Positions 8,153 to 15,618 are shown, counted from the first letter of the stretch. The stretch is DNA of 46,832 nucleotides from Paratractidigestivibacter sp963649365 (GCA_963649365.1 CAVJHQ010000005.1:1-46832), one strand, 5' to 3'. Numbers and translations: made by a program. Notes: generated from the sequence alone by a model not told the origin.

Positions 8153-8644
8153 ATGGAGATGCTGGTGCGCGCTTCTTGCCTCGGCGCGGTGATCGCCGCG
8201 CTCGCGCTCGCGGCGGCGAGCGACCTTGCGAGCAGGATCATCCCCAACGGTTGCGTGCTCGCCGTCGCGCTGGCGCGCGTGCCTGTGCTCGCAGTGGCCT
8301 CGCATCCTGGCCAAGCGCTTGCCGAGTCGGTGCTCGGTATGCTTACGGTGCTTGCGTTTCTGCTGCTCAGCACCATTGTCTCGCTTAAGGTTACTGGTTC
8401 GACGGGACTTGGGGGAGGGGACTTGAAGCTCCTCGCCGCGCTCGGGCTTTGGGCGGGGCCGGTGGAAGGGCTCGCCCTTGTGGGCGCTTCTTGCCTCATC
8501 GCGCTCGTGGGACGTTTTGTGTGCCAGCGAATGCGCGAGGCGTCCAGCTACGCCGCGCTGCATCGCGGCGCGCCGATGCCTATGGCCCCGGCCATCCTCT
8601 TGGCAACGCTGCTCGCTCTGGTGGCTCGGTGTGTGCAGGGGTAA
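8153..8644 (+). CDS. Prepilin peptidase, A24 family, short form
   Basis: The product is 163 aa. It is an integral-membrane aspartyl protease domain with about six hydrophobic segments. The first catalytic Asp is in AAASDLASRIIPN and the second in the signature GLGGGDLKLLAALG (GxGD motif). It lacks the N-terminal Cys-rich and methyltransferase domain of full PilD, so it is the minimal TadV/ComC-like form. It would cleave type IV prepilin-like leader peptides at the inner face of the membrane. No pilin or secretion ATPase gene is in the window, so it probably acts on genes elsewhere. The ribosome binding site is weak (GGGGGTC). Confidence 0.85.
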   Translation: MEMLVRASCLGAVIAALALAAASDLASRIIPNGCVLAVALARVPVLAVASHPGQALAESVLGMLTVLAFLLLSTIVSLKVTGSTGLGGGDLKLLAALGLWAGPVEGLALVGASCLIALVGRFVCQRMREASSYAALHRGAPMPMAPAILLATLLALVARCVQG

Positions 8645-8739
8645 CAGGTCGTTGTCTTGCGCGCCTCGGCTGCTGTGGCTCCGTCCGACGTCCTTTGGCC
8701 TATGCCCTTTTGTAAGGGAACGGGTGCCGCAACGCGCGA

Positions 8740-8745
8740 TACAAT
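8740..8745 (+). promoter_or_regulatory. Possible -10 element (TACAAT) upstream of metF
   Basis: TACAAT lies 35 bp before the metF start in an otherwise GC-rich context (cgcgaTACAATacatgc). No good -35 hexamer is found at 16-18 bp. The assignment rests on the -10 match only. Confidence 0.35.
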
Positions 8746-8779
8746 ACATGCACTCATTCGCGCATGAAGGGTTCCAAAC

Positions 8780-9649
8780 ATGAAGATCAGCGACAAGCTT
8801 GCCGCCGGGCAGACGTTTTCTTTTGAGATTTTCCCGCCGAAGGGCGAGCTCCCGCTCGAGAAAGCGTACGAGGTCGCGTCTGCGCTCGCCTCGCATAAGC
8901 CCGACTGGATCAGCGTCACATACTCCGCGGGCGGTTCCGGCAACTCCGAGAACACCGTGGATATCGCCGAGGCCATCGAGAAGCGCCTTGGGACCACGTC
9001 GCTCGCGCACCTGACCTGCATGGGCGCGACGGCAGCGGACGTCGACCGCTACACGGGAAGGCTTGAGGCCGCTGACGTGCAGAATATCCTCGCGCTGCGC
9101 GGTGACCGCCGCCCAGACCGCGACGTCGTCGACTTCGAGCACGCCTCCGACCTTATCGCCTACCTGCGTCAGGCGCATCCCGATTTCTGTATCGGCGCCG
9201 CCTGCTACCCGGAGGGTCATGTCGAGTCCCCGACGGAGGAGAGCGATTTCGAGGCGTTGTACCGCAAGCAGGAGGCGGGCGCCGACTATCTGGTGAGCCA
9301 GCTCTTCTTTAGCAACGAGGACTTCTACCGCTTCCGCGAGAAGTGCCTGCGTCATCGGGTCAAGCTCCCCATCGTCGTCGGCATCATGCCCTTTACCAGC
9401 GTGAAGCAGATTCAGCGCATGGCGTTCAACTGCGGCGCGTCGATTCCCGCAAAGGTCGTCAAGCGGCTCGTCCAGGCAGGCGACGACCCCCAGTGCCAGG
9501 CGCAGGCGGGCATCGAGTACGCCTGCGAGCAGCTTTGCGACCTTGCCGCCAACGGCGTCGACGGCCTGCACGTGTACAGCATGAACAAGCCTGCCATCGC
9601 CGACGCCGCCGCGGCCGCGCTTACTGCCTGCGGCTACCTGACGGCGTAG
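8780..9649 (+). CDS. metF: Methylenetetrahydrofolate reductase
   Basis: The product is 289 aa, a normal bacterial MetF TIM barrel binding FAD. It reduces 5,10-methylene-THF to 5-methyl-THF, the methyl donor for methionine synthase. Family motifs visible are FSFEIFPPKG near the N-terminus, DWISVTYSAGGS (about residue 50), NILALRGDRR, GAACYPEGH, EAGADYLVSQLFF and the FTSVKQIQRM segment. It is followed 16 bp later by the MetH activation-domain gene, so folate reduction and reactivation of MetH are co-transcribed. The methionine synthase catalytic gene itself is about 17 kb away at 26736. Confidence 0.95.
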   Translation: MKISDKLAAGQTFSFEIFPPKGELPLEKAYEVASALASHKPDWISVTYSAGGSGNSENTVDIAEAIEKRLGTTSLAHLTCMGATAADVDRYTGRLEAADVQNILALRGDRRPDRDVVDFEHASDLIAYLRQAHPDFCIGAACYPEGHVESPTEESDFEALYRKQEAGADYLVSQLFFSNEDFYRFREKCLRHRVKLPIVVGIMPFTSVKQIQRMAFNCGASIPAKVVKRLVQAGDDPQCQAQAGIEYACEQLCDLAANGVDGLHVYSMNKPAIADAAAAALTACGYLTA

Positions 9650-9665
9650 GGGCAACGGCCTTGCC

Positions 9666-10382
9666 ATGGCCCTCAAAGTCGAGACATACCAGGTGACCTC
9701 CGTCGACCGCGCGGAGGTCCTTCGTTATATGGGGTATTCCGGCCAGCCGATGACGCCTGAGCTCGACGCGCGCATCGACGGCGTGGTCGAACGGTGCCTC
9801 CGCATCGCGCGGCCGATGGCCTCGTGGGACGTTTTCGACGTGGCGGGGCGCGAGGCACTGGACGACGGACGGCCGGCGACGCAGCTCACGGGCACGTCCA
9901 TGCAGCTTATCGGCGAGTCGATGGAAAAGCACATGTCGGGCGCCTCCGCGGTCGCCGTCATGGCGGTGACTGTCGGTATGGGGGTGGAGCGCGAGCTCAG
10001 GCGCCTCAGCCTGACCGACCCGGTCGAGCAGGTCATCTTCGATGCTGCCGGCACCACGGCGGTCGAGCGCGCTGCCGATGCCTGCGAGGCGAGCGTGGTC
10101 GGGTGGGCGCGCGAGCGGGGGCTGTACACGAATTTCCGCTTCAGCCCCGGCTACGGCGACATGCCGCTCGAGACCCAACCGGTGCTCCTCTCCACCGTCG
10201 ACGCACAGCGCAGGCTTGGCATCACTCTCTCGAAGAGCCTGCTCATGACGCCTACCAAGTCCGTGACCGCGGTCATCGGCCTCTTCGAGGAGCCTCAGCC
10301 GTCGAGCCACGCGAGCTGCAAGGACTGCCTCTGCAGCGACTTTTGCCGGATCCGCGCCACCGGCCGACCTTGCTGGGCGTAG
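9666..10382 (+). CDS. Stand-alone methionine synthase activation (AdoMet-binding) domain
   Basis: The product is 238 aa. It matches the C-terminal reactivation domain of cobalamin-dependent methionine synthase. The AdoMet-binding signature is RFSPGYGDMPLETQ (about residues 158-171), followed by LGITLSKSLLMTPTKSVTAVIGLF (the S/T-x-S-V-S-x-x-x-G region). Ahead of it are helices with AADACEASVVGWARERGL. The C-terminus has the Cys-rich CKDCLCSDFC, which could bind a metal or an Fe-S cluster. In Escherichia coli this domain is fused to MetH; here it is a separate protein, and the MetH at 26736 lacks it. It would use SAM to remethylate oxidised cob(II)alamin with an electron donor. Confidence 0.9.
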   Translation: MALKVETYQVTSVDRAEVLRYMGYSGQPMTPELDARIDGVVERCLRIARPMASWDVFDVAGREALDDGRPATQLTGTSMQLIGESMEKHMSGASAVAVMAVTVGMGVERELRRLSLTDPVEQVIFDAAGTTAVERAADACEASVVGWARERGLYTNFRFSPGYGDMPLETQPVLLSTVDAQRRLGITLSKSLLMTPTKSVTAVIGLFEEPQPSSHASCKDCLCSDFCRIRATGRPCWA

Positions 10383-10407
10383 GGACCGGCTCCGTGGTCC
10401 TCGTTTT
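10383..10407 (+). terminator. Weak terminator-like hairpin after the activation-domain gene
   Basis: GGACC (10383-10387) and GGTCC (10396-10400) can pair, followed by TCGTTTTAG. The stem is short, so this is tentative. Confidence 0.4.
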
Positions 10408-10425
10408 AGTAATAGGCCTCCACAG

Positions 10426-10463
10426 ACGCTTGAATTACATAGATTAGTATGTAATTCAAGCGT
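10426..10463. promoter_or_regulatory. Perfect 15-bp inverted repeat, likely toxin-antitoxin operator
   Basis: ACGCTTGAATTACAT (10426-10440) is exactly complementary to ATGTAATTCAAGCGT (10449-10463), separated by 8 bp. It lies 37 bp before the antitoxin ATG. A TATATA-rich -10-like stretch (10468-10476) follows at once, so a bound repressor would block the promoter. Phd/YefM antitoxins typically autorepress through such palindromes. Confidence 0.8.
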
Positions 10464-10499
10464 TAGGATATATATAACCATCTAGTGAGGGAGGACATC

Positions 10500-10787
10500 A
10501 TGCCCGTTACGGTTCCTGTTTCTGAGATGCAGCGCAATAGTGCGGCTTTGACTGAGCAAGCAATGCGTTCAAAGCAGCCTATTTACCTCACTAAGCGCGG
10601 TAAGTCGGCAGTTGTGCTCCTTGATGCGGATGAATACGACAGGCAGATGGCGTATCGAGACGCGATTCTCGTGCGCGAGGAGCGGGTTCGGGCTGGCATC
10701 GAGCGGGGGCATGAAGAGGTCCTTCAGGGCAAGACTGTGAAGCTCGGGGATGCGCTTGCTCGACTAGATGCTAAGTGGGGCTTTTGA
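10500..10787 (+). CDS. Phd/YefM family antitoxin
   Basis: The product is 95 aa. The N-terminus (VPVSEMQRNSAALTEQAMRSKQPIYLTKRGKSAVVLLDADEYDR, about residues 5-48) is the Phd/YefM DNA-binding fold. The C-terminal half is a charged helix that would wrap the toxin. The ATG at 10500 has a GGGAGGAC ribosome binding site 4-5 bp upstream; a GTG at 10485 is less likely. It overlaps the toxin start by one base (TGATG). It should repress the palindromic operator at 10426-10463 alone and with the toxin. Codon use is AT-richer than the neighbours, typical of a mobile TA pair. Confidence 0.9.
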   Translation: MPVTVPVSEMQRNSAALTEQAMRSKQPIYLTKRGKSAVVLLDADEYDRQMAYRDAILVREERVRAGIERGHEEVLQGKTVKLGDALARLDAKWGF

Positions 10788-11113
10788 TGGACCGCGCCGA
10801 CGAGGGCGGTCTCAAACAATACGAAGTCGAACTTTCCGAATCTGCCCAATTGGCATTACTGGACGTATCGTCTAGGGACGATGCCCTAAAAGTACGTCGA
10901 CGTCTTTTAATGCTCGAGGTTGCTCCTGGAATGGGCGTCGTTTACGATCCGGTGTACGAGTCGTCTATGCCTGACCATGAGGTCCGCGTCACTTTTGCGG
11001 GGCATTATGGCTTGTATTACCTAATTAATGATGAGGAATCAAAGGTTATTGTGGAGTACGTCGAGGATTGTAGACGTAATCCGTTAAATAAGTTTTCTGA
11101 GGCAACGAATTAA
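10787..11113 (+). CDS. RelE/ParE-superfamily toxin
   Basis: The product is 108 aa from the ATG that overlaps the antitoxin stop; a GTG 12 bp earlier is also in frame. It fits the RelE/ParE fold: an N-terminal strand (YEVELSESAQLALLDVSS), a helix with basic residues (ALKVRRRLLMLE), then strands MPDHEVRVTFAGHYGLYYLINDEESKVIVEYVEDCRRNP, the typical R-V-x-x-x-G-x-Y-x-L-x-Y pattern. Members cleave ribosome-bound mRNA or poison gyrase; which one applies cannot be decided here. It is AT-rich relative to flanking genes. A terminator-like hairpin lies just downstream. Confidence 0.85.
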   Translation: MDRADEGGLKQYEVELSESAQLALLDVSSRDDALKVRRRLLMLEVAPGMGVVYDPVYESSMPDHEVRVTFAGHYGLYYLINDEESKVIVEYVEDCRRNPLNKFSEATN

Positions 11114-11143
11114 TCAAACAGAGTTCCTGTCGAAGGAAGCCGA

Positions 11144-11175
11144 GCGCCCCTCACGCCTTGCGGCACGAGGGGCGC
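11144..11175. terminator. Hairpin between convergent TA module and gal genes
   Basis: GCGCCCCTC (11144-11152) and GAGGGGCGC (11167-11175) form a perfect 9-bp stem with a 14-nt loop. It lies between the plus-strand toxin gene and the minus-strand gal/GH1 relic, so it may end transcription from either side. No long U-run is present. Confidence 0.55.
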
Positions 11176-11202
11176 ACTTATCGATAACAGCTTTCCTTGG
11201 CG

Positions 11203-11337
11203 TTACGCCTCGAGCAGACCCGTCTCCGCCAGGTTCTTGAACCAATAGGCGCTCGCCTTCGGGTAGCGCTTTTGGGTCTCGAAGTCGACGTAGAAGAGGC
11301 CGTAGCGCTTGTTGTAGCCGTTGGTCCAGCTGAAGCC
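11203..11337 (-). pseudogene. C-terminal relic of a GH1 beta-glycosidase
   Basis: Immediately after the galT stop codon, in the same frame, 44 codons encode a typical GH1 C-terminus. It begins GFSWTNGYNKRYGLFYVDF, continues ETQKRYPKASAYWFKNLAET and ends GLLEA before a TAA. In intact GH1 enzymes this follows the nucleophile Glu and the catalytic core, none of which remains, so it cannot be active. It probably derives from a 6-phospho-beta-galactosidase or beta-glucosidase gene that once followed galT and lost its 5' part by deletion. No start codon or ribosome binding site serves it. The sequence is well preserved, suggesting the deletion is recent. Confidence 0.85.
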
Positions 11338-12888
11338 CTACAGCGCGCCCACGAAGCGGCGCTGGGCGGCGCGGCCGTCCTCGTCCCACTTGAAGACGCC
11401 GGCGTCCTCGAGCACGTGGCCGAAGACCTGGCCCACGCCCTCGCGCAGGATGGCGTCCGCGTTTCCTTCGTTAAGCTCGGGGTGGGCGGCCGCGATCTCG
11501 CGTGCCCACGCGGCGTGAGGGGCGCTCGCCTCGTCGGCTTCGAGGGCGTCGAGGTCGCCGGCCAGCAGGTGCTTCTTTACCGCGTCGAGCTCGACGACCA
11601 GGCGCGCGGGCAGGATGGCCAGCCCCATGACCTCGATGAGGCCGATGTTCTCTCGTTTGATGTGGTGCCACTGGGCGTGGGGGTGGAAGTCGCCCAGGGG
11701 GTTCTGCTCGCTCGTCACGTTGCAGCGTAGGGCCAGGTAGACCTCGTAGACGTCGCCGTCGCGGCGCACGACGGGGGTCACCGTGTTGTGCGGGGTGCCG
11801 TCGGCGTCGTGGGCACGCACGCCCACGGACTCGTCCGTCCAGGCGCGCCACGCGTCGATCACGTGGACGGCGGCGTCCAAAACGGCGTCGCGCTCGCCGC
11901 CCCGCAGACGCAGCGCGCTTATAGGCCAGCGCAGAACCTGGCCCTCGACCTGCGGGAACGCGCTCATCGTGAAGGTGTCCGCGACCTCGGCCCTCATCAT
12001 GGGGAAGACGTGGTCGCCGCCCTGGTAGTGGTCGTGCGAGAGGATCGAGCCGCCTACGATGGGCAGGTCGGCGTTCGAGCCGATGAAGTAGTGCGGCACG
12101 AGGTCGACGAAGTCGAGCAGGTGCTCCAGCGCGTCGCGATCGATGTGCATCGGGCGGTGCTCGGCGCTCATGGCGATGCAGTGCTCGTTGAAATAGGCGT
12201 AAGGGGAGTACTGGAGCCCCCAGCGCTCGCCGGCGAGCTCGATCGGCACGATGCGCAGGTTCTGGCGAGCCGGATGGGCGCCGCCCGCGGCCGCCGCGCC
12301 GCGCCCGGGATAGCCCTCGTTTTGGATACAGAGCTGGCAAGCGGGGTACTTCTCGGCGTCGGCCTTGGCCGCGCCCGCCGCGGCGATCTCGCGCGGGTCC
12401 TTCTCGGGCTTGGAGAGGTTGATGGTGATCTCCAGGTCGCCCCACTCGGTGGCCGTGTTCCACTTGACGTTGCGGGCGATGGCGGCGCGCCGCACGTAGC
12501 CCGCGTCGCAGCAGGTGCGGTAGAAGTCGTCGGTGGCCTCGCGCGGGTCGTCGTCGGCAAGAGAGGCGTGGAAGCGCCGCGCGACCTCGGAAGGCTTGGG
12601 CATGAGCGCGCCCATCACGCGCATCGCGATGCGGTCGCGCCCGCTCGCCGTGTCCTCCTCGGCGCCGTTGGCCGCGGCCGCGTCGCCCAGGGCAAGAAGC
12701 GCCGCCTCGAGGTCGAACCCCTCGGCCTCGGGCGCACCGCCGAGCGCCCAGGCGTCCTCGGGCGCCGGCCCTTTGGCGCCGATGGCGTCGAGCACGGTGT
12801 TGTAGGACCAGATCCGGTCCTCGGCGGCCACGAGACCGCGTGACTCGCAGTAATCGATGAGCTGCTGGATGGTCTGCGTTAGAGCCAT
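11338..12888 (-). CDS. galT: UDP-glucose--hexose-1-phosphate uridylyltransferase, GalT class 2
   Basis: The product is 516 aa, the length of the Firmicute-type GalT2 family rather than the ~350-aa E. coli type. It exchanges UMP between UDP-glucose and galactose-1-P in the Leloir pathway. The start ATG at 12888 overlaps the galK 3' end by 10 bp; the longer open frame upstream is read-through inside galK. Visible family blocks are NVKWNTATEWGDLEITINLSK (split here), ACQLCIQNEGYPGR, SPYAYFNEHCIAMSAEHRPM, GGSILSHDHYQGG and the active-site region PLGDFHPHAQWHHIKRENIG. The C-terminus FGHVLEDAGVFKWDEDG is complete, so the downstream GH1 relic did not damage it. Confidence 0.93.
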   Translation of the reverse strand: MALTQTIQQLIDYCESRGLVAAEDRIWSYNTVLDAIGAKGPAPEDAWALGGAPEAEGFDLEAALLALGDAAAANGAEEDTASGRDRIAMRVMGALMPKPSEVARRFHASLADDDPREATDDFYRTCCDAGYVRRAAIARNVKWNTATEWGDLEITINLSKPEKDPREIAAAGAAKADAEKYPACQLCIQNEGYPGRGAAAAGGAHPARQNLRIVPIELAGERWGLQYSPYAYFNEHCIAMSAEHRPMHIDRDALEHLLDFVDLVPHYFIGSNADLPIVGGSILSHDHYQGGDHVFPMMRAEVADTFTMSAFPQVEGQVLRWPISALRLRGGERDAVLDAAVHVIDAWRAWTDESVGVRAHDADGTPHNTVTPVVRRDGDVYEVYLALRCNVTSEQNPLGDFHPHAQWHHIKRENIGLIEVMGLAILPARLVVELDAVKKHLLAGDLDALEADEASAPHAAWAREIAAAHPELNEGNADAILREGVGQVFGHVLEDAGVFKWDEDGRAAQRRFVGAL

Positions 12889-14087
12889 TGGGCGTACGCC
12901 CCCTTCTCGTCGATGGCGTAGCGGCGCGCGGAGCCCTCGCCCAGCCAGCCGTCCATGCGCGAGACGAACTCGTCGACCAGGTCGAGCGGGACGAAGGCCT
13001 GGATGGAGCCGCCGAATCCGCCCCCGTGGATGCGGATGGCGCCGCGGCCCTCGAGCACGAGCTCGCCGAGGCCGAGCGCGTACATGGCGGGCTGGAAGGC
13101 GCCGCCGGAGCTCACGTTCTGCAGGTACATGGCCGAGCTCGCGCCGGAATCGCGGGTCAGCGCCAGGAAGGCGTCGATGTCGCCGGCCTTGAGGGCCGCC
13201 CAGCGGCGCTCCACGAGGTCGTCCTCGTAGTAGTAGTGGACGGCCCGCAGGCACGCGCGGTCGCCGAGCTTCTGGCGCAACGCCGGCAGCTCGACCTCGA
13301 ACTGGGCACGCGGCACCTCGCAGAGGCGCTTCTTGCCGAGCTCGGCGGCTACCTGCTGCATCTCGACGGGCACGGCCGCATAGTCGGCGGTAAAGGGGGC
13401 GTGGTCGCAGCCCACGTCCACGAGGCAGAGCGCGTAGCCGAGGTCCGCGAAGTCGAGCGCGAGCTTCTCGGCGGTGGGGGAGGCGGGGTCGGAGAACCCC
13501 ATGTGCGCAAGGCCGCCCAGGCAGACGCTCGCCTGGTCCATGAGGCCGCAGGGCTTGCCGAAGTAGTCGTTCTCGGTGCGTTGGCTCATCTTCGCGAGCT
13601 CGATCGGGTCGACTGCGGCCGCGTCCCCGGCGACCACGCCGCCCCAGAGCGCCTCCATGGCGCGCCCGAGCGCGGCCTCCATGGCCGCGGAGCTGGAAAG
13701 CCCGCCGCCCGAGGGGACCGTGCTGGTAAAGGCGATGTCGAAGCCGGAGACCGCAAGGCCGCGCGCGGCCATCTCGTGCGCCATGCCGCGGACGAGCGAG
13801 GCGGTGCTCACGCGCTCCTCCTCGCGCGGGGCGAGGTCGTCGAGCTCGATCTGGAAGGAGCCGTGCCCTTCGCTCGCCACGCGGACGGTCGCGGGCGTGC
13901 CGTTGGCGGCCGCGACGCCGTCGATGGACACGTCGAGCGCCCCGGCGATCACGTGTCCGCCCTCGTGGTCGGTGTGGTTGCCGGCGATCTCGGAGCGGCC
14001 GGGGGCGTGGACGGCCAGCAGGCGTCGGTCGGTCGCTGGGCCGAAGTCCTTCTCGAACAGGGCAACTAGCTGGTCGTTCTTCTCCAT
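12879..14087 (-). CDS. galK: Galactokinase
   Basis: The product is 402 aa, a GHMP kinase. It phosphorylates galactose at C1 with ATP. The galactokinase signature is GRSEIAGNHTDHEGGHV (about residues 30-46), with an E/S variation on the common GRVNLIGEHTDY. The ATP-binding GHMP motif is VPSGGGLSSSAAMEAALG (about 126-143), and the C-terminal motif is IRIHGGGFGGSIQAFVP. It overlaps galT by 10 bp and follows the EIIA gene by 122 bp containing a hairpin, suggesting partial uncoupling from the promoter-proximal PTS gene. The start is supported by AAAGGCAG upstream. Confidence 0.95.
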   Translation of the reverse strand: MEKNDQLVALFEKDFGPATDRRLLAVHAPGRSEIAGNHTDHEGGHVIAGALDVSIDGVAAANGTPATVRVASEGHGSFQIELDDLAPREEERVSTASLVRGMAHEMAARGLAVSGFDIAFTSTVPSGGGLSSSAAMEAALGRAMEALWGGVVAGDAAAVDPIELAKMSQRTENDYFGKPCGLMDQASVCLGGLAHMGFSDPASPTAEKLALDFADLGYALCLVDVGCDHAPFTADYAAVPVEMQQVAAELGKKRLCEVPRAQFEVELPALRQKLGDRACLRAVHYYYEDDLVERRWAALKAGDIDAFLALTRDSGASSAMYLQNVSSGGAFQPAMYALGLGELVLEGRGAIRIHGGGFGGSIQAFVPLDLVDEFVSRMDGWLGEGSARRYAIDEKGAYAQWL

Positions 14088-14112
14088 ACGTCTGCCTTTC
14101 CCTGAATTCTCA

Positions 14113-14149
14113 AAGGGCCGCCACGCGAGTTGTTCGCGCGACGGCCCTT
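14113..14149 (-). terminator. Intra-operon hairpin between EIIA gene and galK
   Basis: AAGGGCCG (14113-14120) pairs with CGGCCCTT (14142-14149), and CGCGA/TCGCG extend the stem inside. It could attenuate transcription or set different mRNA levels for EIIA and galK/galT. Confidence 0.5.
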
Positions 14150-14209
14150 GCCTTGACTTGGTGGTCCGGGACGCTTCTCGGCGTCGGCCGCAAGCTTATG
14201 TTAAACCAC

Positions 14210-14548
14210 TTAACCTAACTTTGCCTCGAGAGCGGCGAGCCTCTTGTACTCGTCGATGAAGAACTTCGCCTGCTTCTCGAGCATCATGGTCGTCATGAGG
14301 GTGTCCTGGGCGTGGATCATGATGAAGGTCACGTCCATCTCGTTGCCGCCGCACTCCTTGGACAGGATGCCGGTCTGGATGTTGTGGGCCTCGATCAAGG
14401 CGTCGTAGGCGCTCTTGCGAAGCTCCTCGGCCTTGTCAAAGTCGCCTTCGCGCGCCGCGTCCAGGGCGTGGAGCAGGTCGGTCATGGCGTCGCCCGCGTA
14501 CGCAACGATCTCGAAGCCGATCATGGAGATTTCTTCCTTGGTGGCCAT
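14210..14548 (-). CDS. PTS EIIA component, lactose/cellobiose family
   Basis: The product is 112 aa, a three-helix EIIA of the Lac family. It passes phosphate from HPr to EIIB. The phosphorylated His is in FIMIHAQDTLMT (His79), and EAHNIQTGIL is the other conserved block. The start at 14548 follows AAAGGGG; the longer frame upstream has no signal. It is the first gene of the minus-strand EIIA-galK-galT unit, divergent from the LacR-like regulator. No EIIB or EIIC is adjacent on this strand; it may serve the EIIBC at 24028, which lacks an EIIA, or the EIIB/EIIC pair at 20386-22020, or components elsewhere. Confidence 0.92.
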   Translation of the reverse strand: MATKEEISMIGFEIVAYAGDAMTDLLHALDAAREGDFDKAEELRKSAYDALIEAHNIQTGILSKECGGNEMDVTFIMIHAQDTLMTTMMLEKQAKFFIDEYKRLAALEAKLG

Positions 14549-14639
14549 CTGTGGCCCCTTTCTAATTCGTCTGAGGTTCGCTTCGGGGCTCGTGGGCGTC
14601 CGGGCAGCCGCACCTTCGAGCTTCTTGCTGTGACTACGA

Positions 14640-14770
14640 TACTTCTCAAACAAATAAGAACAACGACAAACAAAACGAACAATTCCGAACGGTAGCAAAC
14701 AAGCGGCGAACGGCATATCGGCCTCAATTTGCGATTCTCGCGTTCATTCCTGTTCGAAAGTGTTCAAATG
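14640..14770. promoter_or_regulatory. Divergent control region with repeated CAAACAA and GAACA motifs
   Basis: The 299-bp gap between the EIIA gene and the DeoR-type repressor is AT-rich in its middle. CAAACAA occurs at 14647-14653, 14667-14673 and 14696-14702. GAACA occurs at 14658-14662 and 14677-14681, and its reverse complement TGTTC at 14751-14755 and 14761-14765. A/C-rich CAAACAAA-like boxes resemble the lacO operators bound by LacR in lactic acid bacteria. This is therefore the likely operator region for the adjacent repressor, controlling both directions; exact -35/-10 boxes are not clear. Confidence 0.5.
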
Positions 14771-14847
14771 TACTCAATGACGAACGGCCGCCGTCCATCT
14801 GCGAGGGCACGGCGGCCCCGGACACGGGCCCTAAGGAGGCGGCGAGC

Positions 14848-15618
14848 ATGATCAAGGCAGAGAGGCACGAGCGCGTGAAGGCCCTGCTCGACGCCCAGGG
14901 CACCGTCTCGGTCAAGGAGATCTCGGAGACGCTCGACGTCTCGGAGATGACTGTCCGTCGCGACCTCGAGGAGCTGAGCCTCGCCGGCGACGTCGAGCGC
15001 GTCCACGGCGGCGCGCGCCGTTGCAGCGCTCCCGTCCACTCGATGCTGCGCCGCGAGTACACCCACACCGAGAAGCGCGACAAGCACGTGGCCGAGAAGG
15101 CCGAGGCCGCCTGTCTCGCCGCGGGCCTCGTGGAGGAGGGCTCGACCGTCTTCCTCGGCACGGGCACGACCGTCGAGCAGATGGTCCCGTACCTGCCCGC
15201 CGGCCGCCTGCGTGTGGTCACGAACTCCATCAACGTCTTCAACCTGCTTGCGGCCCGCGAGGACTGCGAGCTCTACCTCACCGGCGGCGCCTTCCGCGAG
15301 CGCACCGGCGCCTTCGTCGGCCCCATGGCCGAGGCCGCTATGGCCCAGCTCGGCATCGACGCCGCGTTCGTGGGCGTCAACGGCATGGTCGGCAACGAGG
15401 TCTACACCTCCAACGCCGACGAGGGTCACTTCCAGAAGGTCGCCTTCGACAAGGCGGACGCCCGCTACGTGGTCGCCGACGCGAGCAAGATCTTCGTCCG
15501 CGACTTCTACGCGTTCTATAACCTGTCCGACACCGACGCGCTCGTGTGCGACGGCGGCATCACAGCCGAGCAGCGCGCGAGCATCGAGGAGTTCACGCGG
15601 GTGGTCTGCCCGGCGTAG
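14848..15618 (+). CDS. DeoR/GlpR-family repressor, LacR-like
   Basis: The product is 256 aa. The N-terminal winged helix (RHERVKALLDAQGTVSVKEI then SETLDVSEMTVRRDLEEL, residues 6-45) is the DeoR signature. The C-terminal DeoRC effector domain has GSTVFLGTGTTVEQM, VVTNSINVFNLL, LTGGAFRERTGAFVGPMAE and VADASKIFVRDFYAFYNLSD. The last block contains the K-x-x phosphosugar-pocket region of the ISOCOT fold. Next to lacA/lacB it most likely senses tagatose-6-P or a related phosphosugar and represses the divergent EIIA-gal unit and lacAB. A strong TAAGGAGGCGG ribosome binding site precedes it. Confidence 0.9.
   Translation: MIKAERHERVKALLDAQGTVSVKEISETLDVSEMTVRRDLEELSLAGDVERVHGGARRCSAPVHSMLRREYTHTEKRDKHVAEKAEAACLAAGLVEEGSTVFLGTGTTVEQMVPYLPAGRLRVVTNSINVFNLLAAREDCELYLTGGAFRERTGAFVGPMAEAAMAQLGIDAAFVGVNGMVGNEVYTSNADEGHFQKVAFDKADARYVVADASKIFVRDFYAFYNLSDTDALVCDGGITAEQRASIEEFTRVVCPA

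Noticed and set aside
11114..11389. 91-codon minus-strand frame over the GH1 relic
   Set aside because: It is out of frame with both galT and the GH1 tail, is Arg/Pro-rich, and has no start signal. The GH1 tail in the other frame explains the region.
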